NCBI GenBank assembly: GCA_022606425.2
Contig: JAHDVF020001466.1
Span: 973,501-1,037,500, forward strand
DNA: 64,000 bases
Origin: Lepidostoma basale
Lineage: Eukaryota; Arthropoda; Insecta; Trichoptera; Lepidostomatidae
Direction of reading: 5' to 3'
In this document: positions 33,426 to 44,878 of the stretch, in pieces
Layout: each line of letters opens with the position of its first letter
How positions within the stretch are numbered: the stretch's first letter is position 1
Position numbers and translations under genes: made by a program
The notes under the pieces: model-generated
The model's input: the letters and a program-made list of their open reading frames with translations, nothing else
Told to the model about the DNA's origin: nothing
The model's database searches: none

Positions 33426-33989
33426 TAGGATATTTGATACTGCCTTCGTAAGTTGAAATGCGTGTAAACAATAACAAAACTTCTAAAAGATCGACGTTTT
33501 TATTTATACTGTAAGAATTATTTTATATAATTATTTATGATTCATAAAAATGATTTAAAAAAAATTAATGCTTAAAAATATGCAATACGTAGCTTATTTT
33601 AGATATTGTTTCTGTAAAACATTTTTGAACCATCGATTCCAATTCGGTACATAATCGAACCACCCTCGTTCGGTACCTAAACGGCCCACAGGGTTAGTAT
33701 CCAATGGCGTTAATGCACGCACAGGCTAGTAAATAATATTTGATATTTGTCATGTGAGTAATGGGTCTCGGGGGCCCAGTACACAGCGGCCCGGGGCGGA
33801 CTATTATGTGGAACAATCGCCATGGATGCTGTAAAGCAATCTTATCTGAACATTGCGTGATCTAACACCGCATAAGATGAAACATTTGTTATCGTTTTTT
33901 GTAACGATACGGGAGAGCATTGGGAAAATATTTATTGCCTAATCGTGCCAATAATTGTTTTATTTTTAATTTTTTAATTTAATTTAAAA
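33426..33989. other. non-genic stretch with GC-richer unique block
   Basis: 33630-33900 is unique and GC-richer (CTCGGGGGCCCAGTACACAG). No gene signal. Confidence 0.35.
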
Positions 33990-34318
33990 AGTAAGAAAGG
34001 AATGAATGCGTGATAAATAAAATCACTAAGATGGTTTGGACATATGGAACGAATGGATGAGGGAAGAATGGTTAAAAAGATAGGTATGTACAAGTAGTGT
34101 GAATGGAAAATGATGTCGAGGAAGGCCAAGGAAGATGTGGCATGACCAAATTAATCAAGGCGGCCATGTTCGAAGTAGGAACAATCGACGAGCGTGCATG
34201 TCACGATGTGTGAATGTAGAAGATGCGCGAGAGTTATGTCAGGATAAAACAATGTGGCGATTTATCTTCTCTTCCTACCCCTCCGGGGTAAAGACGTGAT
34301 GGTGAGTTAGGTAGTTAC
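33990..34318 (+). mobile_element. LINE-A 3' end, long copy
   Basis: Plus strand from GTAAGAAAGGAATGAATGCG through TAAGATGGTTTGGACATATG G, the RPRKMWHDQINQ segment (with a short deletion relative to 51480-51812) and CCCCTCCGGGGTAAAGACGT GATGGTGAGTTAG. It carries stops. Confidence 0.8.
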
Positions 34319-34519
34319 TTAAAAAAATACTTTATTACAATTAAAAGATACGTAAAGAGACTATATCGGTAATGCTTCCGAAACCGGACAATAAGCTAAA
34401 CACGCCGGTGGATTATAAAATAGAGTTGATTGTAGAAACAATTTTACACATATGAAAGACAAAAATATATATTTTTTAAGACTTTTATACTAATTTAAAA
34501 AAATCAATAAGTTTGGGAT

Positions 34520-35018
34520 TCAGGATGTCTGAAGAATCTGTTCTGGAAGAACAAGCACATGTGTATCGACAGCAAGGTCAGAATGTATAAGACATGCGTG
34601 CGACCTATCGTGACGTATGCTGTAGAGACGCGGGCTGACACTGTACGAACCAAGGGTTTGCTAAGAACATCCGAGATGAAGGTCCTAAGATCCTAACTGG
34701 GATCTTAGGACCTTCATCTCGGATGTTCTTAGTAAACTCTGCGAAATCGTGCCCGTAACGCAGACATAAGAAAAACTTGCAAAATAGAGGATATCGTTCG
34801 GTGGAGTAGATCCAGAAGAAGATACTAGAGGGACCATGTAGCCAGAATGGATGGTGACAGACTCGCATATACGTACAGCCGCTTACGAATTCCCCTCCGG
34901 ATGTCGCCCACTTGGAAGACCGCCTAAGAGATGCAGTGACAGCTGGCCCTCATAACCCCAGGAACCCTGGTTTCTGTGCCACAGATCGTCAGATCTATTA
35001 AAAGAAGAAGAAGAAGAT
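34520..35018 (+). mobile_element. LINE C-terminal region with internal palindrome
   Basis: The plus strand reads WKNKHMCIDSKVRMYKTCVR PIVTYAVETRAD, then a disturbed stretch, then KTCKIEDIVRWSRSRRRY, a HVARMDGDRLA segment and CRPLGRPPKRCSDSW, and ends in an AAAAGAAGAAGAAG tail. It covers a longer part of the same C-terminal domain as LINE-E. A 32-bp perfect inverted repeat (34662-34693 and 34700-34731, 6-bp spacer) sits inside and breaks the frame. Confidence 0.8.
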
Positions 35019-35261
35019 GGACCTCAACGCCTTTTCTGTATAGTTACCCCGATGAAGCTTCTTAAATACAAAATAAATTATATACACAAAATATTGAAGT
35101 GTTTTATTTAGATCTATAACTTTTTAATTTTTAAATGGGTTAAGTTACTGAAATCTCTTGATATAGCCAACAGTATTTTGACAGCATCATTAAACATGAT
35201 TTTTTAGTTTTTAACAATTGACTCTAAACACCGCTATAAACTGAAAATAATTATTATATTA
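35019..35261. other. non-genic stretch
   Basis: AT-rich unique DNA. Confidence 0.3.
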
Positions 35262-35412
35262 GAGGATGAATAAAAACACTATTTTTTCTTAAGTGAATGA
35301 GAAAAATCATTGAAACATGTCGAGATACATAAAACCAAAGTAGAAAATATTTTGTTTTAATTAATAAAAAATACACATCATAGATTTTCACAGTATTAAT
35401 GCTGTAAGTTTA
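35262..35412 (+). mobile_element. H2 element, degenerate
   Basis: The hairpin is worn, but ATTGAAACATGTCGAGATAC, AAAACCAAAGTAGAAAATA and TTTTCACAGTATTAATGC match the body and end of the 31236-31385 copy. Confidence 0.55.
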
Positions 35413-36802
35413 TCAAGAAGTAATAATTAGTAGTTACTTTACCGTTATTGTTTAAAACACCAATTACTATGTATTATATTGTCACTTTTATTGTCAAAAA
35501 GTACTGAAATAAATATAAAAAAACCAAATGTTTTAGAATTAATGCTTTTGATCTTTTTATAGTCCTTCGTTAATATAACCAAAATTAGAGAGAAATTCAG
35601 ATATTTATGTGGATACTAAAAGCCTAAGTTATTTATTTATTTGTTGGAATGAAACTCAGCTAAAAGGAAGTTTTATGAATCCAAGGAAATTGTGAAAATA
35701 GGGCTTGATCAATAACCACATTCGTGTATCGAAAATAAACAACAAAATAACATTAACTGCCAAAGTTCCGCTTGTAATCAAAACTGGGGAGTTGCCATTA
35801 TGGAAAAGTTTTCGCGGTTTTCAATAGCTATAAAAATTGGTAAACATGCTTCACATGTTAGTTTGGCTTGTGAATATAAGTCGGGTCCAATAAATCCGAA
35901 ATTCAAGTTGGATCAACCGAAATTAGTAGTCGCAAAAAATCTAGTTCAGAAGACGTTATGCCCGTTTATAAGATGAGAAAGATACTACAAGAAACGAACT
36001 AAATAAACAAGAAAAACAAAGATTTTTATTCGTATTTTCTATGTTTAGTATTCCGTAAAGCCCACACGACTAAACAAAGCGGATATTTTATTTCTACATG
36101 TATGAGTAGGTACATTTTTCTTTCGACGGCCCAACGCTTAAAACAGAGTTGCGAAACTCTATCAAAATGTGGATTCCTTTAATCTTGAAACGATTCGGTG
36201 ATGGCTATCAACTGTGAAGTTAAACGAGCCGCTTAAGTATAAATAAATTCTTCTAAAATACATCAGTTTTATTGTTTATAAAGTATACAAAATTAAACAA
36301 ACATGTGCACCTCTAGAGAAAGGTTTAGCTCAAAGAAAGCATTCACGGCGAAGTGAATTACGATCTAAAAGGTGAACGGAGATAAAAATCGTTCCAGTTG
36401 CGTTAGATACAATTACAGTGGCCGTTATATATTCGGCAAAAACAAAACGAATCTGGCAATAAAGCTCTCCTCCCCCCTTTCACGTTTCCATTAAAATCGA
36501 AACATCGCCACGTGCGAATGATTTAGTGAGAAGCTTAATTAAAGAAGCGCATACAAATTAAAGTGTACAATCGTTTACCCCGTCTAGCTACAAGAGCTTA
36601 CTAATAAGTCTTTAAATTCAACTTGATTTAAAATAATGGAGTTCAATTGATAACCGAACACCACTTTTCATTTTACTGCACTAATATTCTGAACTTTGAA
36701 GAATAAATATCCACATTTTTTAAATGCACAGAAATCAAAAACTTTTGGTTCAACCTGAACATGACACATTTAGAAAATAGTATAATTTAATCGTGTATAT
36801 TT
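35413..36802. other. non-genic stretch
   Basis: Unique. 36300-36600 is GC-richer with a run of C at 36470-36480. No coding frame or repeat family is recognised. Confidence 0.4.
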
Positions 36803-37040
36803 TTTTGAACAATAATGTAAAATTTCACACTTATGGGTTTAAGAAAACGTTTGTTTTCTAGAAGTTTCATAATTTTTATAGGAGTAATCCATTTCAGCTT
36901 GCTGCTGCGTTATCAAATGTTTTATAAAATATTAAATTCTGACATTTGATAATGACTTTCTCGAAATTTATTTAACATCTTTAGTAAGGCGAAACATGAT
37001 ATAAAAAACGTCTAGAAAACAGACGTTTTCATAAATACTG
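36803..37040. mobile_element. palindromic MITE, diverged
   Basis: Arms AAACGTTTGTTTTCTAGAAG and CGTCTAGAAAACAGACGTTT T face each other around a TTATCAAATG...CATTTGATAATG centre. The outer left end TTGAACAATAATGTAAAAT is present. Confidence 0.7.
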
Positions 37041-37990
37041 AATACATACTTTGATTACTATGAATATCATATGAAACTTTCGAGATCGAAACCGGTTGGT
37101 ATTTTAAATTATAATGTAAATGTGTTTTCTATTATTTAATGTGTAAACAATTTTATAAATAATGAAAATAAAATAAAAATTATTAATAATTTTGCTGTTC
37201 ATTTTTAGTGTAAAATCTACTTATTAATTATTTCATTATTTACAATGAACTTCTACCAAGAAATTTCAATCAACAACATTAATAATTTAAACAATTTTAC
37301 ACTTGTTTTTTTTTATTTCCAACTAATGCAATTTTATTTATCTCGACATGTAAAATGTTATCTTCTTATAATATATTTATAACCGCCATATATCGTGGCA
37401 TTATCCACGTTATATAGTATGATGTATAAAAAAAACGTCTTACTATTTTAAATTAAACTATTTTATGTAAAGTGTTGTTGTAAGAGAAGAAAATGCTTGA
37501 ATTATCAATATTATTTTGATTTAGTTTTCCTAAATAGTACTTTTTGTAGTACACTTTAAAATAAGCAACTTCTGATACATAAAGTCCGCAATCTACATTC
37601 GCCCCTGAATCGTCGGCCAAATAAAAGTAGATAGGCAATAGCTACATACATTAACTTGGCGAAAATAAGTTTCCAAGTGCCCGATGTAAGTTATGTTTAT
37701 CGAAAAGCCATGCCCGTAATTCGGGAATTCCAAAGTCGCTTCTGGTCTAAAAATTTCTGTGGAAACCGGGACTAAATTAGCTGACTCGCTGAAAAAATAT
37801 TGTCAAATAAAGTAAACCGTTTCTGCTTTCAGCGCTGTTTCTGTTAAGGATAAATATTTTCCTAGGCATGAATATTTAAATGAACACTGTAATAAATTCA
37901 CGATTTTTCTTTAACTGCTTACATACTGTATAATATATTTTTTGCAGGAAACAACAAAACATAATTTTACTTATTTTTTCAATTTCACTA
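37041..37990. other. non-genic stretch
   Basis: Very AT-rich to 37440, then unique. No gene or repeat recognised. Confidence 0.4.
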
Positions 37991-37995
37991 ATTCA

Positions 37996-38790
37996 TCTTT
38001 TTTGATGGATGAGTTTGCATATTTAGGTAGTGTGTTTACGAATGACGCACTTAAAGTCGCGTTTACTGTCTAGAAAGACAATGACCATAATATATAAAAC
38101 GCTGATAAGACCAGTCCTAACATATGCCTCGTAGACTTGAACGTTCACTAAACGGGATGAAAACAAAATATACTGCTTCGAAAGGAAGATCCTCCACAGA
38201 ATCTTCAGACCCATTAAGAATGGTCAGACGTGGAGAAGAACATACAACACAAAACTCTACAATCTATTCCAGGACGTCAGCGTGGTCAAGTTTATAAAGA
38301 TTAACAGACTGCGCTGGCTAGGGCACTTGCACCGCGTGGGAGATCTGGAGCCCCCCAAAAAAGTGTTGTATGACAATCCAGCAGGGCGAAGAAGCATCGG
38401 TAGGTCAAGACTGCGATGGCTGGATGGTGCCGTGGTAGATGGTCGGGTTCTGGAGCAACAAGACTGGGAGGTGGCGGCCAGAGACAGGACGGAATGGAGA
38501 CGTTTCTTGGAGGAGGCCAAGACTCACCAAAGGTTGTAGCGCCAGAGAAGAAGAAGTTTACAAATGATGAGCGAGTGGAAAGAGATATTGAAAGAAGGGT
38601 TGGGGTAGCCAATAAAATGAATGGTGCATTTAAAGTTGTCATCGCAAAAAAAGCTTTTCCAAAAAAGCTAAAATGGCAGTGCATAATGGTGTTTTTGCAC
38701 CGGCCTTTATGAATGGAAATAATGCATAAAGCTGGAAAAATAATTTATAAAAGTAGAATAAATGCAGTAGAATTAACATCCCTGTCTCAT
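37996..38790 (+). mobile_element. LINE-A-like copy split by LINE-F
   Basis: The left piece (to 38047) encodes MDEFAYLGSVFTND. The right piece (from 38556) encodes RVERDIERRVGVANKMNGAF and then KSRINAVELTSL. In LINE reverse transcriptases these two motifs are consecutive, so the 508 bp between them is a later insertion. KSRINAVE is shared with the LINE-A copies at 52485 and 56600. It has stops and lacks the catalytic core. Confidence 0.85.
38048..38555 (+). mobile_element. LINE-F 3' end nested in LINE-A
   Basis: The insertion is bounded by GTTTACGAATGACG (38034-38047) and GTTTACAAATGATG (38556-38569), a 14-bp target duplication with two differences. It encodes MTIIYKTLIRPVLTYAS, then FERKILHRIFRPIKNG, LYNLFQDVSVVKFIKINRLR, WLGHLHRVGDLEPPKKVLYD, GRSRLRWLDGAVVDGRVLEQ and ends TEWRRFLEEAKTHQRL with a stop, followed by AGAGAAGAAGAAG. 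About 160 codons are open apart from one stop, which makes it the best preserved LINE C-terminus in the window. Confidence 0.9.
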
Positions 38791-39479
38791 TTCGTCATTA
38801 GGTATTCTATTATATATTGTTTTCCGCGTATTCTACTTAGTGACCGCATTTTTACGGCATTTATCCTACAATCAACTGTCAACTCCAAGCTTCACTTCCA
38901 TACATAAGGGTCGGCACTAGAAATCTATGAATATATATTGTACATTCCTTTATGCGTTATGACATGTGTATGTATGTATATCTGTACTCTAGATGTTGTA
39001 TGAGCCTATGAACACAGTGAGCGGGCTACATAATGAATGATGTACTCGCGTACCAATGTGATTTATAAGCGAACCAACAGCGACATCTTGTGCCCTTTAG
39101 GCAATGGGGTGAGTTTTATTTATTTACCCACACCAGCACGATCCGCCATTTTGAGAGAGTGCGAGTCAGTTAATTTAGTGGGCAATGTTCGGAGGGGGTG
39201 GTATTTGTGTGGGGGAGGCATGTTTAGGTGTCGCTAATTGCACGGGCGAACTAAAGAGGGTGACAATTAGAAACGTTGTAGTGTCGCTTTGCTTGTCTCG
39301 CGATGAAAATTTGCCGCTTGGTGTGCAATGCGACATATTTTTAGCGCACTCAGCTGCAAAGCTCCTACATAATAGTATATGTTTAAATAAAATGTTGTAA
39401 AACTGATTTAAACAGCTGACAAACTTAAGGCATTAACCCTGAGACATTCAATAAAACCATTTTTTTTTTTTTTGTATAT
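38791..39479. other. non-genic stretch
   Basis: 39010-39370 is unique, GC-richer, and open on the plus strand in two overlapping frames (39037-39237 and 39185-39400) without recognisable product. Confidence 0.35.
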
Positions 39480-39600
39480 AGTTTTTATCTATCACCCAAT
39501 GATGGAAGTGTTAAACCTTTGAAACATATAGAGAAAAATAAACTCAAGAGTGGAAAAAACAGTAGTTTAATTAATAAAAAAATCGTTGATTTCAACAGCT
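39480..39600 (+). mobile_element. H2 element
   Basis: ATCACCCAATGATGGAAGTG TTAAACCTTTGAAACATATAG is followed by AGAAAAATAAACTCAAGAGT GGAAAAAACAG: the H2 hairpin with altered arms plus its body. Confidence 0.65.
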
Positions 39601-39845
39601 ATTAATTACAAAATTTACAATAAATTTAATTCAATATGTAGAATAAAAAAATATTATGCTAAGCTTAAAAAACAGTACTTTTATGGAATTTTACATCAGC
39701 ATAAATACGAAAAGTGAAATGTTAAATAAAATTATAAAAATATTTTAAGAAAATACATTAAAACCTTATTAAAACGCGAAATGAAATTTGAAATTATTTA
39801 TTGTTGCTTACAATGGTAAAAAAATATTTATAAGATACCTTAAGA

Positions 39846-39994
39846 CACTTGAGGAGTCGAGGAGAAATCGACGTGCCTGCGATACACGATGTATGAATGT
39901 TAAGGAAGCGAGAGTCAGGAAAGTCAGTGATGCGGTTCATTCTTTCTGCCTACCCTTTAGGAGAGACGAGATGGTTAGATGGTTAGTTAGTTAC
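39846..39994 (+). mobile_element. LINE-A 3' end
   Basis: Plus-strand last 150 bp: SRRNRRACDTRCMNVKEARV, then CTGCCTACCCTTTAGGAGAG and GATGGTTAGATGGTTAGTTA G. Confidence 0.8.
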
Positions 39995-40604
39995 GGATTT
40001 AAATCAATTATCCGGGTTTTAACCCATGTCTCCGGAATCATTTTGTCCCCTAGACCACCCCACCCAGTTCAAAAAAATTACTTATATTGTATGTTAGATT
40101 TTGAAACAAGTGAAAATTATAACATATAACAAAAAACAAAAAAAACATGACATTTATTTAACTGTTAAACTAATAGAAATATTGAGACATTAAGATCCAT
40201 GTGGACGCATATAAATATCGTCCTTTTTCGTTCATGTCCTGATTTAAATTTGTTCATCCCCGTGAGCCCGTTTGTATTTCATGCAGTGGGGTAGTTGCTT
40301 TATTTTCATATTTCGAAGCACAAAGCGTAGTTTGTCAGTGCTCAAAAATTTACGACATTCGATAAATTCAAAAAAATCGTCGGAGCATCGTAAATTTGAC
40401 TGCGCTTTTATTATGTGCAAATGGGTAAAAATGTTTGTGGCACTGATATAAGGGCCAATTTGTCATGATTGATAACTTATTTAACTAGTAATTCAAATCG
40501 AAATCACCATTTGTACGCGTTAAATAGCAATATTAATTAAAATTCATTTACTAAAAGGAAGATTTATCAGCTTTTTGTAAGCATTTTTGATATTCGTGAA
40601 ATGT
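39995..40604. other. non-genic stretch
   Basis: Unique DNA; nothing recognised. Confidence 0.3.
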
Positions 40605-40864
40605 GAACTTTTGTAGAAGGTGGTTCGGACATATGGAGCGCATGAATGGAGAAATAATGGTTAAGAAAGTATAAGTTAATGATGTAAATGGAGTACGAGG
40701 CTGGCCGAGGAAAACATGGCATGACCAAATTAATCAAATTTTAAAGGTTGGTCATGTTAGAAGTCGGAATAATCGACGTGCGTGTGTGACTCGCTGTATG
40801 AATGTGGAGGAAGCTAGAGAGGTGTGCCAGGATATAGAGTGTGGCGGTCCATTCTCTCTACCTA
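40605..40864 (+). mobile_element. LINE-A 3' end
   Basis: Plus strand from GGTGGTTCGGACATATGGAG, through GWPRKTWHDQINQILKVGHV and RNNRRACVTRCMNVEEAREV, to the final coding segment TCCATTCTCTCTACCTAC. The GTTAGTTAG end is missing because MITE sequence starts directly after. Confidence 0.85.
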
Positions 40865-40867
40865 CTC

Positions 40868-40992
40868 TGTTTGTAAAAGTTTTATTATATCTTATGGAAT
40901 TGACATGTTTTAAGAAATATTACAGCAATACAAAACATGTCATACCCGTAATATGTTTATAAAAACTTCTAGGAAACGAACGTCTTTATCAA
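40868..40992. mobile_element. palindromic MITE, inner part
   Basis: GTTTGTAAAAGTTTTATTAT and ATGTTTATAAAAACTTCTAG GAAACGAACGTCTT are opposing arms, with ATGACATGTT...AAAACATGTCAT near the centre. It abuts the LINE-A end at 40864. Confidence 0.65.
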
Positions 40993-41139
40993 TGTAATAT
41001 ATTAGAAATAACGTTTTACGTCTATTTTTAAGAAATAATAAATTATAAATTAAAATATGATATAGATGAATGAGTTACAGAAATATTTAATAATATAATT
41101 CTAATGTGGCTTGGTTGTATGGGACGTTGGACGATAAAA

Positions 41140-41310
41140 AGATAACATCTGTCAGATCATGTAAACAATTTTAAAATATTTTAAATATGTATCTTAATAT
41201 ATGTATCACTGAAGAAGGACTGGTTGTCCGAAACATGTCTACGTAATTTTTTTTTAATGTAAGTGTTGTATATACAAAGTAGAAAGTTTAGAAATTAAAT
41301 GCTTAAATGC
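41140..41310 (+). mobile_element. H2 element, GGAC/GUCC subtype
   Basis: GATAACATCTGTCAGATCAT GTAAACAATT leads to the hairpin (41207-41244): CTGAAGA, A, GGAC, loop UGGUU, GUCC, GAAAC AUGUC UACG. A TTTAATGTAAGTGTTGTATA body follows. All of it recurs inverted at 42460-42640. Confidence 0.75.
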
Positions 41311-41428
41311 GAACATTTTGACAGTTAAATCAATCGACGAGTCCACGTGCCATGGTGTATCAATGTAAATAAATGTTGACAGGTAATAAAAGTACAGTGT
41401 TTTCACACACATAGGTAAAATAAAAAAT

Positions 41429-41836
41429 CTATTTTAAATTGTATTCTTTGCAATGGTTGTCTACCCACATGAAAGTCCCTTTAACGGGGAGGGGTGCCCT
41501 GATAAAGACAACAGAATCTTCCCTCCAATAAAATTCGCTAAAACGTGGTTTTATTTGATTACGGCAAATGTTTAATCCTAATGCCGGTCCCCACAATTTT
41601 TCCACCGGCCATATATCCTGCATTATCGCATTAGCTCCCGCCTTTATCACGGATTCCGGAAGTAAAACGGAAGTTGTCCAAATTGGATTGAAATCAATCT
41701 CGGAAAGGAGGGTGGAACTAAACGGGTGGGGGTTGACTGCACGGATTAGAGACCAGGTCCGATTACAACAATAAAAAACAATGCACAATGACCAGAAATT
41801 AAACACTGTTTGATATTTATTGTTGCAATTGAACAA
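41429..41836 (-). other. unrecognised 135-codon open frame in unique DNA
   Basis: The longest stop-free methionine frame of the window. Its middle is not low-complexity (for example SVIKAGANAIMQDIWPVEKL). No domain, signal peptide or repeat relation is recognised, and it lies between inverted H2 copies beside a SINE. It may be a chance frame over conserved non-coding DNA or a decayed exon. Confidence 0.2.
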
Positions 41837-41863
41837 TGTTCTAAAACTCTATATTAAATCATT

Positions 41864-42040
41864 GGTGGTGGTCTAGGGGATAGGACGCTTGACTCCTGAT
41901 CCAGGGGACATGGGTTCAAGGCTGGACACGACCAGATTCCTCCTCCATAATAATGAGCTTTTTTCTGCTCACATTGAAGATTGTAAAATAAATTCTAATA
42001 TCATTGATGTAAATCCTTGATATTAGTCTTTAAAAAAAAA
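41864..42040 (+). mobile_element. tRNA-derived SINE, family S2
   Basis: The 177-bp element has an A box TGGTCTAGGGGATAGG and a B box GGTTCAAGGCT (41913-41923), then the body AATGAGCTTTTTTCTGCTCA CATTGAAGATTG and an A9 tail. A second copy at 63291-63484 matches over the full length. The head resembles a tRNA, but the source tRNA is not assigned. Confidence 0.9.
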
Positions 42041-42144
42041 TAGAATCTCATATTGGAGATTTCTTTAAATACGAAGTGTTGTAAATATTTTCTATATAAA
42101 CAAAATGATTATAAGTATCATTTTTAAATTCGTAATACGTAAAA

Positions 42145-42548
42145 TACTCAAGATGATAGGAATTACCTAGTTGGATGATTATTTTTTTTAAATGTTATTT
42201 TTTAAATTTTCTTCTATATTCGCCATACGTACTTTGTGTTGTAGTTGCTTCATTTCTCTTTTTCTTTTTTATACACTTTTTGTTTATACAACACTTACAT
42301 TAAAAAATATAAATTTTTATTACATAGACATGTTTCGGACAACCAGTACTCAAGATGAAAGGAATTACCTAGTTGGATGATTATTTTTTTTAAATGTTAT
42401 TTTTTAAATTTTCTTCTATATTCGCCATACGTACTTTGTGTTGTAGTTGCTTCATTTCTCTTTTTCTTTTTTATACACTTTTTGTTTATACAACACTTAC
42501 ATTAAAAAATATTAATTTTTATTACATAGACATGTTTCGGACAACCAG
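42145..42548 (-). repeat. 202-bp tandem duplication with H2 ends
   Basis: Two direct copies, 42145-42346 and 42347-42548, are nearly identical (few substitutions, for example GATAGG versus GAAAGG). Each runs from TACTCAAGATGA to a minus-strand H2 hairpin end (GACATGTTTCGGACAACCAG). The two identical 50-residue open frames here come from this duplication. Confidence 0.9.
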
Positions 42549-42640
42549 TCCTTCTTCAGTGATACATATTATAAAGATACATATTTAAAATATTATAAAA
42601 TTGTTTACATGATCTGACAGATGTTATAAACTATTTGATG
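42460..42640 (-). mobile_element. H2 element, inverted partner of 41140-41310
   Basis: The minus strand reads CTGTCAGATCATGTAAACAA TT, the hairpin CTGAAGAAGGACTGGTTGTC CGAAACATGTC (42524-42563) and the TTTTTAATGTAAGTGTTGTA body: the same order as the plus-strand copy 1 kb away. Confidence 0.75.
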
Positions 42641-44837
42641 AAAATAATTCCATTAACAAATCAGTCATACATACATATAAAAATTTGTACTGTCACATAA
42701 AGCAATTTTCTGGTTGTGATATTTACCCCAAGAAATGGCGTCAACCTTAATTTATAACCTTGCTTTTTTACACAAATCAAACAAAAGTCCATAAGCGGCA
42801 TTCCTTGTTACATTTTTACATGGTCTCGTCGAATTACTAAATTGGATTCACTTACCCGAGGCAATGCGGAAGACAGCCGAGCGATCCCTTTAGCCTAACC
42901 TCTAACCCCGATTGCCAATAAGATTATCTGCTACCCTGGTACTTCTGTGTACGTGAGGCAGTTGCTTGTATCGTTCCCCCGCTTCTTAAACATCCATGGA
43001 TAGGGTGCAAATATTATTCACTTTACTCAACTTTTATTTGGTCTCTATATAAATCTTCCTTAAATCCTATGTATCGGATCCGACCGGATTGAGAAATATA
43101 CGAATTCGGAAATTGCAATATTGACCATGAAGTAATATTTTGTGTGTCCATTCAGCGTATAACAATATCTTGTATATGAAATCATATATCTAATATTTAG
43201 TTTAGCGTATGACTTGTCATGCTTTTTACTTGAAATTTTATTCTTAATCAAACCTACAGGCATATAAACGAACGATAACAAAATATAAATACATAGTAAA
43301 TAAGGTACGGAATGTATGTTATATATGCATAGTACACATATTATACAAATTCTTTAATCAAAAGATAAGGATACATCAAAAACATATTTTTTAATTGGTA
43401 AACTGCATTTTTTTAATAATGTGTTTTTGAGCATATGATATCAGATATGTATATAAAATGACTAATTATTAGTAATTTGATAGCTTTGACTTGTCTAGAA
43501 ACATAATAATTGTTTTAGTGTTGTAGAATTTAATTTAATTCTCTGTACAACATTTTTGGTCTCAACTACATAAAGCAGTCAGAAAATGTCTTCGTTATGG
43601 TTATAAAACAATAAACATAATTTAAAAATACTATTATATATAAATATATAACATAATATTTATTTATTATATTATATTGTATTTTGTTTTCACAACACAT
43701 TAATTGTTTTATCGAGCCATAATAGTCATAAAATGTGTTTGGTAGTTAATAAATTTATATAGATAAAACAATTAATACATTAATTGTACACAATAAAAAA
43801 ATTATACATGTTATAACAATAAAAGCCCTAAAATATTACGTCAAAATATTCTCTAATTTAACATCAAAATATTGAATTCATATTTTCATTTCTAAAAATA
43901 TATTTTTCTCGTTTATGAGAGAGAGAAAAAGAAACTTTGTTTTGATATTAATTTGGCGATATTTACCCCTGGGAGCGAGCTTCGAGCAAGGGTCTATCTG
44001 ATTAGGTATTCAGAAAGCCCGCAAGCGTGTTCCAAACGCACTATAACCGCTGCAAGTAGCACTTTGCGCTTACTCAATCTAATAGAATCACTGGGAATGG
44101 ATTTCCGATATTTACTTTGGTTTTTTCCCTCGATCTCCGGTTCACGTCGGGGCTGGGGTGGCGCTGAGACCTCTAAGAGGCGATTGCATCTACAGTTTGT
44201 TTTGGCGGGTACACGACGAAGAGACTGAAGAGCGTAGATCCAGGAATCTTGTTTTTCTTAGGGCTAAGAAATCAAAGTGCTCATTACGTAAGCAAGATTA
44301 ATCGATGCAGTCCAATGATGTCGTATTTTCGTCAGTATAAACTACAGCGACTTAATCAAAGTAATTTGACAATAAGACGAATGAATTTTTATTTGTATCA
44401 AAATATAAATAACGTGAGAAATTTGTTTCGCCTTATGAAGGTAAAACGTATTTTTTGCTAATTGGTAAAATGTTTTGGTCTATTTGATTGTTGCCGCACT
44501 TAATAATAATTAGTTGTGACATGAAATACGTTTGTACTGTTTTGTTGTCAAAATTATCAAAGTTTTTTCGTTTATAAAAACAATTTTGACAGATATAAAT
44601 AATTTTTTTGTTCCAATGACTATTTGAATAAATTCTTCAACAATATTTTAAAGATTTTGCTGGTGTTGGATGGTTTTAAGTGCCTAACAACAGTTAATTA
44701 AAAAAACGGTGGATACGTGGATTATAAATTAAATAAAAGCAAATGTCCGGATCGTCCAGCTGACGACAAGTGCACCATCTAAAAAAACATTATGTGTGAA
44801 ATTATTTTTATTTTGTTATTTTATTTTCATCATTGTT
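42641..44837. other. non-genic stretch
   Basis: Unique DNA. 42700-43000 and 43930-44250 are GC-richer; a 91-codon plus frame (43953-44228) has no recognisable product. The rest is AT-rich. Confidence 0.4.
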
Positions 44838-44878
44838 TTTTATGTTATGAGATGGTGTGATGGTTAGTTAGTTATTTA
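44838..44878 (+). mobile_element. LINE-A terminal remnant
   Basis: GAGATGGTGTGATGGTTAGT TAGTTATTT is the last 30-40 bp of the family. Confidence 0.45.

Noticed and set aside
38257..38684. minus-strand frames opposite LINE-F
   Set aside because: They are antisense shadows of the LINE-F and LINE-A coding sequence on the plus strand.
42192..42588. two paralogous small genes with identical N-termini
   Set aside because: The identity extends to the whole 202-bp unit including non-coding H2 sequence; it is a tandem DNA duplication with chance frames.
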